Assembly (NCBI GenBank): GCA_907165065.1
Contig: OU015541.1
Span: 7,316,001-7,380,000 of the forward strand
DNA: 64,000 bases
Source of the DNA: Caprimulgus europaeus
Taxonomy: Eukaryota; Chordata; Aves; Caprimulgiformes; Caprimulgidae
Direction of reading: 5' to 3'
The notes under the pieces were generated by a model, which saw only the letters and a list, made by a program, of their open reading frames with translations, was not told where the DNA came from and did not search any database. Position 1 is the first letter of the stretch, and the number at the start of each line of letters is the position of its first letter. The position numbers were made by a program, and so were the translations under genes. Below are positions 1 to 11,500 of the stretch, one piece after another.

Positions 1-1674
1 GCACTTAAAACACAAATTCCCACTTTAAAAACCAAAGCAGTGCACTCAGTGCGAGCTACAAGTAAATCACCTGCTCTGTGGTGCCAGAACTGCACATGCT
101 CTTCTGCTGCTGATTTATCTACAAAATATATCACATGCCAGTTACTTGAATTAGGATCATGGGGAGAAGGGAATCATTAGAGAGCAGAAGAAACTCTGAC
201 GCATAAAGAAAACTTCTCCGTTTGTCTCCTCCGTGATGCCTGTTTTATTTCCTCTTCATGCACTGACAGTACTGATGAGACAACGGGTGCTGCAGTCCTA
301 AGGAGTTGCTTTTGGGGAAGCATCCTTAGGGTTGCAAACATTTGATACAGCAATAGCTTTGAATTTCCAGGCAGGTCCTTTTTCCGGTCGTTGCAATGTG
401 TTTAGCTGTGCCGGCAGGTGAATGGCACAGCCCGGATCAGGTATTTCACTCCTGGTGCTGTTTCCTTTGCTATCAGGGTGCTTTGAAAAGCCAGGTAAAT
501 TAGACTTGGAGAAAGGGACACTGCATCTTTGAGTAATGAGGCTGGGAAACAGGGAACACATTTTCCACTAGCTCATGTCTCACTGTATGGCATTCCGATT
601 TCGTGACACTTCATAATAAATCATTGCTTATCACTCACATGGGAACATAACATGGTTCAAGTTAAGATTCGTTAGTGATTGTAAAGAAGAAACATGAATT
701 GCTCTATATCAGGGCTTTTTGATCATCTTTCTGTCCGCTGCAGGCATTTTTTTTATCATAATATTTACAGTAACTGTTGTTTAAAGCATAAATAAAAAGG
801 AAAAGAAAGAGCAGAAAATATGAATAATGAAAATAAATTTATTTGTCTTATTTATGTGTTTATGTAAGCACTTGGCAAGTGCTTTGCACAGCAGCTTGTA
901 TTCAGTGTCACAGACTGCTGCACCAACATAAGTTTCTAAAGCTGAGATTTTAAATATATATATGTACGTGTGTATATTAAAAAACCTAAATGCCAATACA
1001 TTCATTTTCTGGAGGAGAAGATTCTAGCAGGCACATCTAGAGCCAATTTGCTTTTCTGCTGCAGGGAGAAGAGAGTCTGGTTCTGTCCCGCAGTGCTGTC
1101 CCTCCCTGACAAGGGGCACAGCGGGAACAGAAACCTGGTGGCATCAGCCCCGAGTAGCTCTACTTGGGGTGAATCCAGCTCCCTCTCAGCCAGTGACCAG
1201 TGTCCAGGGCCCATCGAAGGTCGTAGGAAACAGGGCTTTGTGTTCAGTAGGAGGGATATCCTGGAGGTGGGACCTCCCTGCTTCATCCTGTCCCTGAAGT
1301 GATCTCAGGGATGGCAAAGGTGAGCTCGAACGGGACAGGCGATGTGGCTGTGTCCAGCTGTGTGCTCAGGCAGTTCACTGCCTTCTCTGACTTTCAAGGG
1401 ATGGATTCTTTCCCGTGTGCTGTAGTTCACAACCTTTTCATCAGCAATTTAGGGAGAGGAGTGAAAAGCTTATGGGTTTACTGATGACATCAGTAGTGCT
1501 TTAGGGAGCAGTAAGTGTATTATAACAAGACCTACTAACTGAAAAAATGGGAGCTTGCTAAAACAAAGAATTATAACACACATGCAGAAATTTTTCACCA
1601 AAAAGACAAAAAAACCCTATTCTTCCCTTGTGTTACAAATAGTTTTACTTTAATTTGTTTTCTTTACCTTTTAG
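1..1674. other. Unique AT-rich non-coding stretch
   Basis: No gene, RNA gene or recognisable repeat is visible. Open frames here are short and low in complexity. A small TA-rich patch lies near 955-965, and the local GC rises slightly at 1050-1300 without a CpG cluster. A 17 bp near-palindrome at 1479-1495 is listed separately. Confidence 0.6.
1479..1495. promoter_or_regulatory. Perfect-armed palindrome resembling a bZIP site
   Basis: The sequence TACTGATGACATCAGTA has two perfect 8-base arms around one central base. Its core TGATGACATCA resembles CREB/ATF and Maf-type bZIP binding words. Short palindromes also arise by chance, so function is inference only. Confidence 0.2.
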
Positions 1675-1730
1675 GTTTGATTGTGGGAGGTACCTAAAAC
1701 TCTGGGATAACCTGAGAGAAATCAGATAAG
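1675..1730 (+). other. Possible 56-nt exon
   Basis: A strong acceptor-like tract (TTGTTTTCTTTACCTTTTAG) ends at 1674, and a donor-like ATAAG|GTAAAT follows at 1730/1731. The 56 bases between are open in one frame until a TAA just before the donor, so it could at most be a terminal or non-coding exon. No protein family is recognised. Splice-like pairs occur by chance in introns; RNA evidence would be needed. Confidence 0.15.
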
Positions 1731-4079
1731 GTAAATATTTGCTGCAACTATGGCTTTGATTATTCCCCCTTCACTAATTTGCTATTTGCTATATTAATCA
1801 ACTATATAACATGTCATTTCTACTGCTCCCTGGCTGAATAATTTCCAAAACTACAAACAGCTTTCAAGATAGTTGCCAGACAGCCGCAAATTAATACTTT
1901 CAGAAATTCTTCCTAGAAACGTTCCCATGAACAGAATTTTTTGCACCCTGTATTTGTGTAGAGGAAATAGAGCTGCGTTTAAAAAAAATTGCCAAATTAC
2001 TATTCTAGACAAATTCTTGCATATGTATTTTCTAGTTTTATTCCAGTTGAATATTTATCTTTCATCAAAAATATAAAATATGTTAATGTTTACCTTTGAT
2101 AGAATAAGTAGGCTCGTGAGACAAGATGGCAAAGGAAGTAAGTACGTAGTTAACTCTTTGCAGGATTAAGGACTTAATTTAGGAGTTACAAAAAAGAGAG
2201 ACCTGATAATCTTTTACTAAGGCAAATAATCCCCTTGATTTGTGGGGCAACTTGTCTGAGTGAAATGGCATATGACCAAGGGACTGTAAATTTAGTCGCC
2301 TGATCCATCTGAGCTCTCTCCCTGCTCCAAATCACAAGTCTCTGTGGCTATGCCGGCCGTTGGCTTTGATCTCCAGCGTGCTCTCTTAAACTGTTTTGGT
2401 TCTTGTGTTCATGGTCTAGGTCTCTGCAAGACTTTCCCTCGTGCTCTGAAAATCCCCAAACTATATACAATAAGTGCATTATGCACAAAAATGCAAAAAC
2501 CCCCAAATACCATGTTTCTAAAAGAAAAAAAAATCTTTTCTGTTAAAGAACGTTAGATGCATTTATCATATCTTACTTTTCACTTACTACCAATAGACAA
2601 TTATACACAAGAATTAAGCCCCCCAAGTCTTGACCAAGGAAAAAGACATAGTTTTTCTAATATATATGATACAGACCCTTAATCTGCTCCCACTTGAAGT
2701 GGTATAGTGAATGGGATTATTCTCCATTTACTTTGGCTTACACTAAACTGGAATTTTTGCCCCATAAGCTTCCTGTAATTTTTGTAAGTGGAACTGCCTT
2801 TGTCAGCATTCTTAATATTTCCCCATGGAAATGGTATTAAAAAGCAATAAATTTGCCCTACAATCTCATGTTTTATCCTTGAGCAATGAGGACTTATGGT
2901 AGATTTTTTTTGTTGTTCTCTCTTTCAATAGGAAAATGGCTTAATAACAATGTCAAATGGAGACTGGAATGAGATGGTGTATCTACAAAATGTTAATTCT
3001 CTCACAAACCATGCCTGGGTTAAAAACAGATATTGAAAGAGGGGAATAAATATTTGACAATGCTGTTAAGGCAACTTTGCTAACGATTTTTGAACAACCT
3101 CCAACTGAGGTCTAAATGTCTGCAATATCCATAAACAACTCTATACTGTCCAATTAGGGAGACAAAGACATAGAGTCCTGTCAGGAAGATTTGCATGGCT
3201 AAGTGTCTGAGATCACAGAGACGATGAGGGATCGTTCGGAGTGATGGGGGATGCACAGAACGGATGACTATCATTACGATATTACAGAGACTTACACCTT
3301 CCCAATTACTGGCAGGATTCATTAATTACTGCTGCATTTCCCTAATAGAATCCTCTCTCTTTGGCTTATCGCTACCTTCCCTCTGTCTACGTAAACCCAC
3401 AACTCAGCAGTCGATCACCTATGAAAAATTAGATGGTGTAGCTTCCAGTGGCCTATTTAAAATAAAAAGGCAACTGAATAAGAAATAAAGAACAAAAAAA
3501 TAAGGACTGTAATGCAGATAGGTGGGAGCTACAGAAGTGTCATCAGATGGGTTTGGAATTCTCTTGTTATTGAACTGTTTGAGAAAAAAAAAAAATCAGT
3601 GGCAGCTGCAGAGAGAAGCATCATGGTGGGTTTAAAAGCAAAATGAAAGCATTTTACATAGACGTACGTACACACACAAACTATAGGCAGATTGCAAAGT
3701 GACAATTACTTAAGGCCTGCTAGGCTGAAGTTTCACAACTAAGATTGGTGAATATTACAGGGGCTCGATGCTGTTGCAATAGGCTCAGCCCCATTAAAGA
3801 TAATGGTGTGAGCATTTCCATGCTGTCATCATGTTACTATCAACAGCATTATCAGTATCAACTGCTTTTACAATTATGCACAATGGCTCTTCCTGCACAA
3901 AGACTTAGCAACCACCAAACTCGTTTTCTTTTTAAATACACTGAAAAGAGCATAGATTTCAATCCTTCATCTGTTCACAGATGAAACAACATTTCCAAAT
4001 CATCACTGATAGCATTTTTTTCCTTCCATTCTAAGGATGGCCAACTGTTCTCAGCGATTTCTATTACATTTCCTACCTA
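1731..4079. other. Unique AT-rich non-coding stretch
   Basis: No gene or recognisable mobile element is visible. Short A and T runs are scattered through it, for example near 1981 and 3583. A small hairpin repeat at 3783-3813 is listed separately. Confidence 0.6.
3783..3813. repeat. Short hairpin, possible fossil palindromic repeat core
   Basis: The arms GCTCA...TGAGC and CCATT...AATGG fold around a six-base loop. The core CCATT-loop-AATGG resembles the centre of palindromic interspersed repeats I recall from sauropsid genomes, where it reads CCATTGAAGTCAATGG. Only the core survives, so the family call is weak. Confidence 0.25.
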
Positions 4080-4260
4080 TTATTTCATGTAATGGCATTC
4101 CTTAAATTTTAAATTAGCTTTGAAGAATAAAAATAATTGAATTCCTGCTGTTTTGTGTACATAGAGGGTGACAGGAGCTAATGTGATAATTTAAACTGTA
4201 AATGAGTCTTCACTTTGTGTTCATTAATTACAGCTAATTACTGAATTACAAACCTTCTTG
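4080..4260. promoter_or_regulatory. Likely conserved non-coding element
   Basis: This block has no simple repeats and a dense run of homeodomain-type words (CATTAATTACAGCTAATTAC near 4223) plus GGTGACAGGAGCTAATGTG near 4168, which includes the TALE-like TGACAG. That texture is typical of vertebrate developmental enhancers. Conservation itself cannot be seen from one sequence. Confidence 0.35.
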
Positions 4261-5178
4261 GTTAGGCACTGTTATGTATTCATGTAGCATGTTGGATTTC
4301 CAGCTGGTAGAAAACTGTTTTATAGACTTACAAGCTGACACACCAAGCTAGCCCTGAAACAATTCAGTTTGAAAAATAAAGGAAGGGTGGGGGGCACATA
4401 ACTGCTCTTGCTCTTTGAATTAAAAGAGTGACGAGAAACAGTGCTGCAAACCTGAACCTCAGGTGAGTGAGGATCTTGTGTATATAATTAGAAAATATGC
4501 AGTGTATCTGGTAGGCTGAACCACAATGACTCTGAGCTGCTGCTTTGGGTGAAGAGCGTGAGTCTGCTCTGCTCACCCCTGTTTTACACCCGTGTTAATT
4601 CCCTGATTTAAACAGAGTTACTCTCTTTATAGAGGCACATCAGTGAGACAGAAATGCCCCTGCAAATGGGGACAGTGCTCCTAGCACCACTTCTTCAGCT
4701 ATACACATGAACAGCAGGACTGTGATACAAAACTGAACATGCAGGCAAACGTGCATTGTATTCCATACCTAAGTGCTTATTGTTCCTCACTGAAGGATCA
4801 TATCCAATGCTGTGGGGCTGTCTTGAGCATTTACTCAACATTTTCTGCATTGAATATTTCTGTCCAAACCTCTCCTTTGGATATCTTTTGTCTGCTGATG
4901 TTTCGTATTGAAGCTGAATGCACTAGTTGAAGTCTCTCTCTCTCTGCAAAGTGAGCAGGAGGAGCACCACAATGACAAAATCAGCCACGTTAAGATTTTA
5001 CAAGCTACAAAGCTCAGTGCCCAGAGAGAGAACTGTGGCAAGTGGCACAACAAAGAAACCAAAAAACTCACCTGCATTTCTGATAAATATAGAGACAGAA
5101 GATACAGAGATTTCCCTTCTATTACCAATTGCATTTTCCTCTGTTTTTGTATGCTTTGTGCTCTTCTAACAAACCAAG
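4261..5178. other. Unique non-coding stretch
   Basis: No gene or mobile element is recognised. A short CT run lies near 4935. Overlapping open frames continue from about 4908 into the candidate exon that follows, but none resembles a known protein. Confidence 0.5.
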
Positions 5179-5300
5179 GCAACAGACTCTCCAGTCAGTA
5201 CGTCCAAAGCAAGCGCTCAGCCCTGCACAGCCCTGCAGTAAGAAGCCGACCCATGCGCCTGCACCAGCACGTCCGCCCACAAAGCCCTCCCCTGCAACAG
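5179..5300 (+). other. Possible 122-nt CpG-rich exon
   Basis: A branch-like CTTCTAAC precedes a weak acceptor (AACCAAG), and a good donor CAG|GTAACC follows at 5300/5301. Inside, about half a dozen CpGs fall within 90 bases although the surroundings are nearly CpG-free. One frame (codons from 5180) stays open across the block and encodes a proline-, lysine- and alanine-rich stretch including PAQPCSKKPTHAPAPARPP. Such a sequence could be a cytoplasmic-tail or linker exon, but I cannot match it to a gene. The acceptor has a poor pyrimidine tract. The alternative is a chance CpG-rich patch. Confidence 0.2.
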
Positions 5301-5409
5301 GTAACCAAAGCATTGCTTCATGCTGAAAGCAGCAGAGATTGCAAGAAACTACTGAATCAAATAATTAAATTAAAACTGTTTAATTAAATTATTCTATGAC
5401 CTACTTGGC

Positions 5410-5490
5410 CTTCCAGACTGGGGACTAGGAAGACCTGGATCAAGGGTCCTGCCCCAAGGGGCCAATGTTGGGTCTGGAAAACAGATCCTT
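5410..5490 (+). repeat. MIR-like tRNA-derived SINE fragment
   Basis: The run from about 5414 (GACTGGGGACTAGGAAGACC, then TGGATCAAGGGTCCTGCC) parallels the MIR segment around the pol III B box, which reads roughly gactgg-gagtcagga-gacctgggttcaaatcctgcc. The copy is short and diverged. The match is from memory and needs a repeat-library search. Confidence 0.4.
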
Positions 5491-5567
5491 CTCAGAAGAG
5501 CATGGTGTTTTGTATGGCCTATACTGGAATAATTTAGCTGAATAATGCATAAACAGCAATAAAGGAA

Positions 5568-5655
5568 GAGCCAGATTCTCAGCTGATGTAAAACTGTGTA
5601 GCATCATTAATTTCAGGAGAGTTATGTTGATTCACAGCAGCTGAGGATATGGCTC
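5568..5655. repeat. Fossil palindromic interspersed repeat (MITE-like), 88 bp
   Basis: The two ends form an imperfect inverted repeat: GAGCCAGATTCTCAGCTG at the left and, read on the other strand, GAGCCATATCCTCAGCTG at the right. The interior (GATGTAAAACTGTGTAGC ... GAGTTATGTTGATTCACAGC) matches a palindromic repeat I recall as abundant in turtles and crocodilians and present as decayed copies in birds. No coding capacity. It lies about 80 bp after a MIR-like piece. Confidence 0.55.
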
Positions 5656-7469
5656 AATAGGTTTGTAATAATAAAGACTTTGATGAGAGGTCCCTGAAAG
5701 CGGTAACGCTAATGTGTGACTGCTCACATAAACACCAGTTCAATGACAAGGCTTTTCTGCCTAAGAACTAGTCTGTGTCTTCAGGTTTAATGATAAGTAC
5801 TAGTCTTTTGTCCTTAAATAATCGTTTTCATCTGGAGAATGGCAAAGTGACTTGTTCTAACACCAACAGGAATTCAGCAGTAGACTTAGCAATGGGATTC
5901 ATGTCATGTTCTATTCCCTCATCACCCTCTCATGCTGCTTATTCTCTTTCAGTGTACAAAAAGACATGGAGAAACCAGAGGAGAAAAGATGTGCAGGCAG
6001 AAATTCCTTTCTTCCTGTGGATAGTGGCTCTCTGCTATCATATAGCAACAATGACTTTAATTAGTCTTCTGTAGGTCTTTCATTGAAGGGTTCTTTTCAC
6101 TCCACATACAGAGACCACTTAAATGCTACTACAGATGAAGTAAAAATGAGAATTCTTGATATCACATTTAAAGAAATAGTATGAGAAGTAACACCATGCA
6201 GCACGGTACCTATAGAGGCTCAACACGACTAAAGAGATAAGACTGCCATTCCATAAGTTATCAGCCACCATTTCTAGGCAGTTTCTCACCCAACTTGTTT
6301 TCATGTCTCACTCCTTTTTAAACTGACAGTCTCCAGCATGCAAATTTGCACCAAAACTAAGCATTTCAAATGTGCCAGAGGGAAGCAGGGGCCTCACACC
6401 TATTGGTAGATTAGTGTGCCTAATGCCCTTTGGCTTTTTTTTTTTTCTCTTTTTTAACATAAAGGGCGATTACTTTATTAGTTGAACAACTTGGAAGAAA
6501 TGACAAGGAACTAACAAGAGAGTAACACTGTATTTTCTATTTGTTTTCTTCTGTTGCAGTAGTGCTAATTAGACGGAGTAGTTCTTGATACGATGCTTTG
6601 GGGAATGCTGATGAGAAGCACACAAAAGGCTGAAGTGCCTCTTCTGTACAGCATCAGATGCAGCAAAACACAGCACCCTCTCAATTCTCATTACCCTAAT
6701 GTCCCACACTATCTCAGTATTGGGGACATTATGGCACTTGCGTATTAGTGGCTGTATAGAGCGGCCTCTCTGAAGCCTAAACCCTCGCTTAGGGGTGAAT
6801 AATACTGTATCAACTCACAGCTTATCATAACAAAATATGTTTTCAAGCAGAAATACCCAACCTACTTGGTAGTGGTGGGAAGGGAGGCAGGAACGAGGTG
6901 GGAATACGTCTTTAGATGGGACTTAGGCTCTGTGCTGCCCATGCACACCTTCGCCCACAGGGTATGAGCAGCACTGGGTGGGAGTCATTACTCACCATCC
7001 TTCATGCAAAAATCTGCCTCATGTAACGTGCCTGGTTTCAGCTCTTTGGACAGGCTAGCTTGAGACATTGGGAAAGAGGGAGAGATTGTCCTAACTTCCC
7101 ACATGCCACAACAACAGCTTTTCCTTCAGAGATTTTCACCCCTTCTTGGACTCGGGAAGGGGTCGTGGGGATGAAGGCTGTGAGGGTAGGACGGTACCTC
7201 TTTCCCATTCACCAAGGTTTGATTCTCTTTATGAGCATGATCTACCAATCCGTAATCAAGGGTTAATTTCACAGCTCACTGCTTCATCTAGCATAATATC
7301 CATTCAGACTAATTAAATCTGTCTAATAATGTGAGTGTCTTTGTCTTTGTTCTTTCCATTCTTTGTTTTACACCCTTCACATCTCATCTCCAGAACTACA
7401 CGCCATCACACTCTGCTTGACAAGCAGAATCCATCCCTAAAATTAAAACATTCCTGACCTATCTGTGAT
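5656..7469. other. Unique non-coding stretch
   Basis: No gene is visible. A T12 run lies near 6434. An acceptor-like tract (TTGTTTTCTTCTGTTGCAG) ends at 6559 but no convincing downstream exon follows. Nothing else is recognised. Confidence 0.55.
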
Positions 7470-7720
7470 GACAAGGCAAGCAAGCTTCACAGCGCTGCGG
7501 CCCATGAAGGGAGCTGACACATTTGTTTTTAATTTCAAAAGAGTAGAAAGTGAAGATCTGACCCTGTCAATCAGGCCCTGTGACAAGTTTAATCATTGCT
7601 GCCCCACAAAAATCACGGCTAAATAGGAATGCAAATAATGTATCACAGGGCTCTTATAAATGCTAATCAAGGAGAAGTAATCAACTGACAATTTCACTGA
7701 TCTCCTTTCTGAAGAAGTCA
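7470..7720. promoter_or_regulatory. Likely conserved non-coding element
   Basis: The block is free of simple repeats. It contains a consensus POU octamer ATGCAAAT at 7629-7636 followed by AATGTAT, homeodomain and TALE-like words (GTTTAATCATTG, GCTAATCAAGG, GTAATCAACTGACA) and isolated CpGs in AT-rich context. It resembles a vertebrate developmental enhancer. Conservation is inferred, not shown. Confidence 0.4.
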
Positions 7721-8435
7721 GTCAACGCTCTGTCTCTGGACCACAAAGAGAAGAAAAGACAAAAGGCATAGATGCCGTTTCCCAAAAAAACCTATCCTTT
7801 TTCAGGGCTTTCTTTTTCTTTTTTATAGAGAAAAAACAGAGAATTCACTCTTTTTGATCCTCTACCGAACTTTAAAGCAAAGCTGTTTCTCAGGAACTTG
7901 AACAGTTATATGTCAAGTGTACTTTATTAACAGTACCCTCCCAACTCACAGACAGCACTTGGAAATTTCTGCTAAAATAAAAATCTTCATTTGTCTTTGT
8001 CATTCATCCATCTTCAAAATTCTTTTCCGTCTTAACAGCTTCTGTCCTCTACGGGCAATATATTTAGTGATATATGAAGTTTTACAAGTGGAAAGCTAAT
8101 AGTTGAGCTCACATTTTTTTCTAGCTGCTCCCCTCCCCCAAGATTGAAAAAAAAAAAAAATCCTGCTTGGAATTTATTTCAGTGCAAAGACTCTCTTCAG
8201 TACCAGGGTTTTTTAACTGAGTATCCTTTTATGACCTTTTTAATGTGGTAAAGAACAGAGAGCGCAGGCGTAATGCCAGTCTTTCACTCACAAATTCTGC
8301 ATGGCAAGCAGTCGTGCCTTAACCTACGTACGGAATACAGAAGGACCCAAGACAGACAGATGTACAAGATTTGTAATGCTATTTACTGTTATCATTTTAT
8401 TGTGGTTTGCTATGGTAAGCTGTGGTTCACTGTGG
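7721..8435. other. Unique non-coding stretch with A/T runs
   Basis: Pyrimidine-rich and A-rich runs (around 7807 and an A14 near 8147) occupy part of it. No gene or mobile element is recognised. Confidence 0.55.
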
Positions 8436-8559
8436 TAGGTCCTGATGGGGCCCATCAAGCATTAGAGTCACTGTACTGGCACAAAACAAAAGGATACGGT
8501 TTGGCCAATGAAACTCGGTGCAGGGAGATGTAAGTAGTATAAAGATTGCTGCAAGAGGT
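8436..8559 (+). repeat. Decayed L2/MIR-tail-like repeat
   Basis: The order of words GTCCTGATGGGGCCCATCAAG, CACTGTACTGGCACAAAACA and GATGTAAGTAGTATAAAG follows the amniote repeat that reads roughly 'ccattgtgctaggcactgtacaaacacagaac...gagcttacaatctaagtata'. A second copy in the same orientation lies at 19421-19580. The family call is from memory and both copies are strongly diverged. Confidence 0.35.
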
Positions 8560-11500
8560 AAAGATCAAAGAATAGAGTTGTTTGAAGTTTTTAGTTTGTT
8601 TGTTTGTTATTAAACTACTTTTCTATATGGAACCAATAGAAGAAATAACTTGAGGAGGGCTTCAGCAATAGAGACTTACACTACCAGCAGGGCATTGTAA
8701 ACAGAAATCTTCCACTGTAACAGAACCTGGTGCTTTACAGCCCATGATGGTTTTCCACAACATAGATAAAGCAGCAAGAGGAGTTATATAAAAATTTTGT
8801 CCCAGGTTTCATTCACAGGGATGAGTTACATAGATCAGAGGCTGGCTGTGCTGTGCCCCATTTGGGCTGATAGCTTTCGTTTGCTGTGTACAAAGAGTGC
8901 TGGAACAGTCATAGGTGACTGGCGAAGGTGCCACCAAACACATTTCAGACTGGCCACAGAATCACTCAGCTTTACACATGAGTGAAGAAAAATGAGAATG
9001 ATCTTTGGTCACTCCCAAGTTTCCAGCTGAAAGAAGCACTGGGGCAGCAATGGTAACTTCTGTGCCACTTCTGTGAGAAATGTGACCTGGAGCTTTGTCA
9101 CACAGCGTTCGCTGCTAGACGGGGATGTTCCCAGCAGCAAACTCTCCATACAGGATGTATGTGGAAGGTGGGAGTAGCAAACAGAAAAGAAATTGAAAAG
9201 CACTTTGCAGTTGTCATGTCACTTAGCAACAACCTTTTCTACTTCACATCAACACGGGCATAGTAGAGAGACTGCACAAAGCACACGCACTGAAATCTGG
9301 GGTAAGCAGCGAATGTAGGAGGGCAAGAAGGAGCACAAATACCTCGCTAATCACAGAGAGCTTTCGTTTATCATTTGAGACACGTTTTACAGTGTTATCC
9401 TTGGGGCTAGGGCTTCTCCTAAATAATCTACTGGATCTAGCTATCACTGATTTTCTGAGTACTACTGCAGGGTAAATTACACAAACACTCCTGGAGGTGG
9501 AAACCAAAGTTCAGCTATCTGTTTCCCAAATGAACTCCACCTAAGTGGTCACTCTTCTGTCTGTAGTTTTATGCTCAAATCAATATCATTTTTTTCCTTA
9601 CTTGCTTCGATTTCCCAACTTCTTCCCTGTAGGACTCCCGCTTTTCTCTTTGTTTACATGCTGGATTTTCATAATGAGGTCCAGACTTGCAAGTCCTCAA
9701 CCCCTAATACTTCTTCCAGAAGTTAATACTGTGGCTCCTTCTGGCTTCTTACCATATATTTCTATCAGGTGGAGAATGGGTCTGGGCCCCAGTAAAGAGA
9801 GGAGTAGATGCCCTTCCTGCAAGATTAAGTGGCTAAAATTAAAAACTCTAGCACAAAAACACAGACCTATGCAGGCCACTTTGCAAACTCTATGGAGGAT
9901 GATAAGTCAGGCACCTCTCTACTTTCATTATATCACTTGTCCTCATTTGTTTACCATCAAAGACTTAGGATTTAATTATTAGCTGTTCCCATACTATTAG
10001 GGGCCAACTAACTGACTGAAGGGCTGATTGTTGAGAGAACATGACAAAACCCTTTCTGCCTGATTCAGGAATTCATTGAGCTACTACTCTTTTGCTCAGG
10101 AAAAAATGAAATGGCAGGAGCAGATCTGAATGTCTGCTATTTCTATAGTTGCTCTCTGAATATAAAGCTCTGCAAAGTGTATGAAATATTACATAAATAG
10201 AGCATTAGTATGTGCCAAATTAATAACATGCATTATCTAGCAGCCATGCAGTGATGCTTATTGTACAATTCTAAATCATCCTAATGGGAAGAGAAAGTCA
10301 GAATCCATCACTTTGAGGCTGAGTTCCTCTCCTTACAATTACAAAAAGTGACTTTTGCACACAGAAATTTTTTAGATGCATTATGGAAAGCTGGGCATTG
10401 CCAAATGACCAGAGCACATCACTAGCATCCAGCAACTCCTGCTGTATGCTCAGAGGGTGTTGCTTAGCTGACAGCAACTGCAGTATATACTGGTGTGCCT
10501 TACTGTGGGGTAGGGAGTGACAGCTTGATTTTCAGCAGTCTATTAAGCACAATCACAGACACATGCACGTTATACCTTAACTTTAACCAGGCATTCAGTG
10601 CCTGTGAATATATAAGAATATAATTGTTGGCAAACACATGTTCAGTGTAAACTGCTAATCAAGGCTGCCTTCGTCCTGCCTAGACACACATGCGCACACG
10701 CACACTCCAACTCCAAAGAGACCTTGCTAAATAGAGAAGAGACTCTTATTTTTTACAGCTGCGTTTCGTTTTTGCAGCTGCCAAGTAGCAAAGAAAAGTA
10801 ACCCTGGTGATCAGGCCAGAGGGCATGTCCTACGCTTTTAAGTAGGCTTCCTGAGAGGAGAGACAATAGACAATTGCCGCGCTGCCTGCTCCGCGAGCTG
10901 CCATCACACTGAGCCGCTGCCGCCTGGCACCAGCGCTGCGAGGATCCAGCCCAGGGTGGGTATTAATAAAGTGTTGGCTGTTTGTCATGCTTAGCCAGAA
11001 ACCTAAGGAAATATTGCAGAGGTGAATGAGGCTTTGGCACAGTAAGGATTGCAAGAACTCGTTTATGGCAGGGCTCAGGCCCTGTGCTGCTGCCGGGTCA
11101 AAGATGAGCTTGTGTAGCGTTCATTCTGCAAACTCTTGTGGCTGTGAAGCTGAGCTGGTAACCCTGCACACTGCACATGCCTGTCTTGTGTCACTTCAAG
11201 CCACCATCAAAATCAATAAATGCAAACAAAACAAAAAATGCAAACAAAACCCCCAGCATTTAGCTTTGAAATGTCCTCTTGTCATAGTCGATGGGAGAGA
11301 GGTTCAGTTCTCCTCTGGGTGCGAGCAGTGCTCCCATGGGCGCCACAGGTGAACTGCTGGGGCTTGGGTCTTTTAGGCTTAAAGAGGTGATCACAAAGTG
11401 AAGGGTCTTCAAGTCTTGCTTCAGCAGCCTGTGCTGGGGACCCTGCAGAGCTTATTTATGACTTTAGCACCTTCTGGACATAGAAGTGATGATGAGCACA

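Noticed and set aside
4908..5387. 159-codon plus-strand ORF
   Set aside because: It covers the candidate exon at 5179-5300 in a different frame and its product resembles nothing known. Only the exon-like block is reported.
5384..5405. CR1 3' tail, suggested by ATTCTATGA at about 5390
   Set aside because: Only one octamer-like unit is present and the sequence before it does not match the CR1 3' region.
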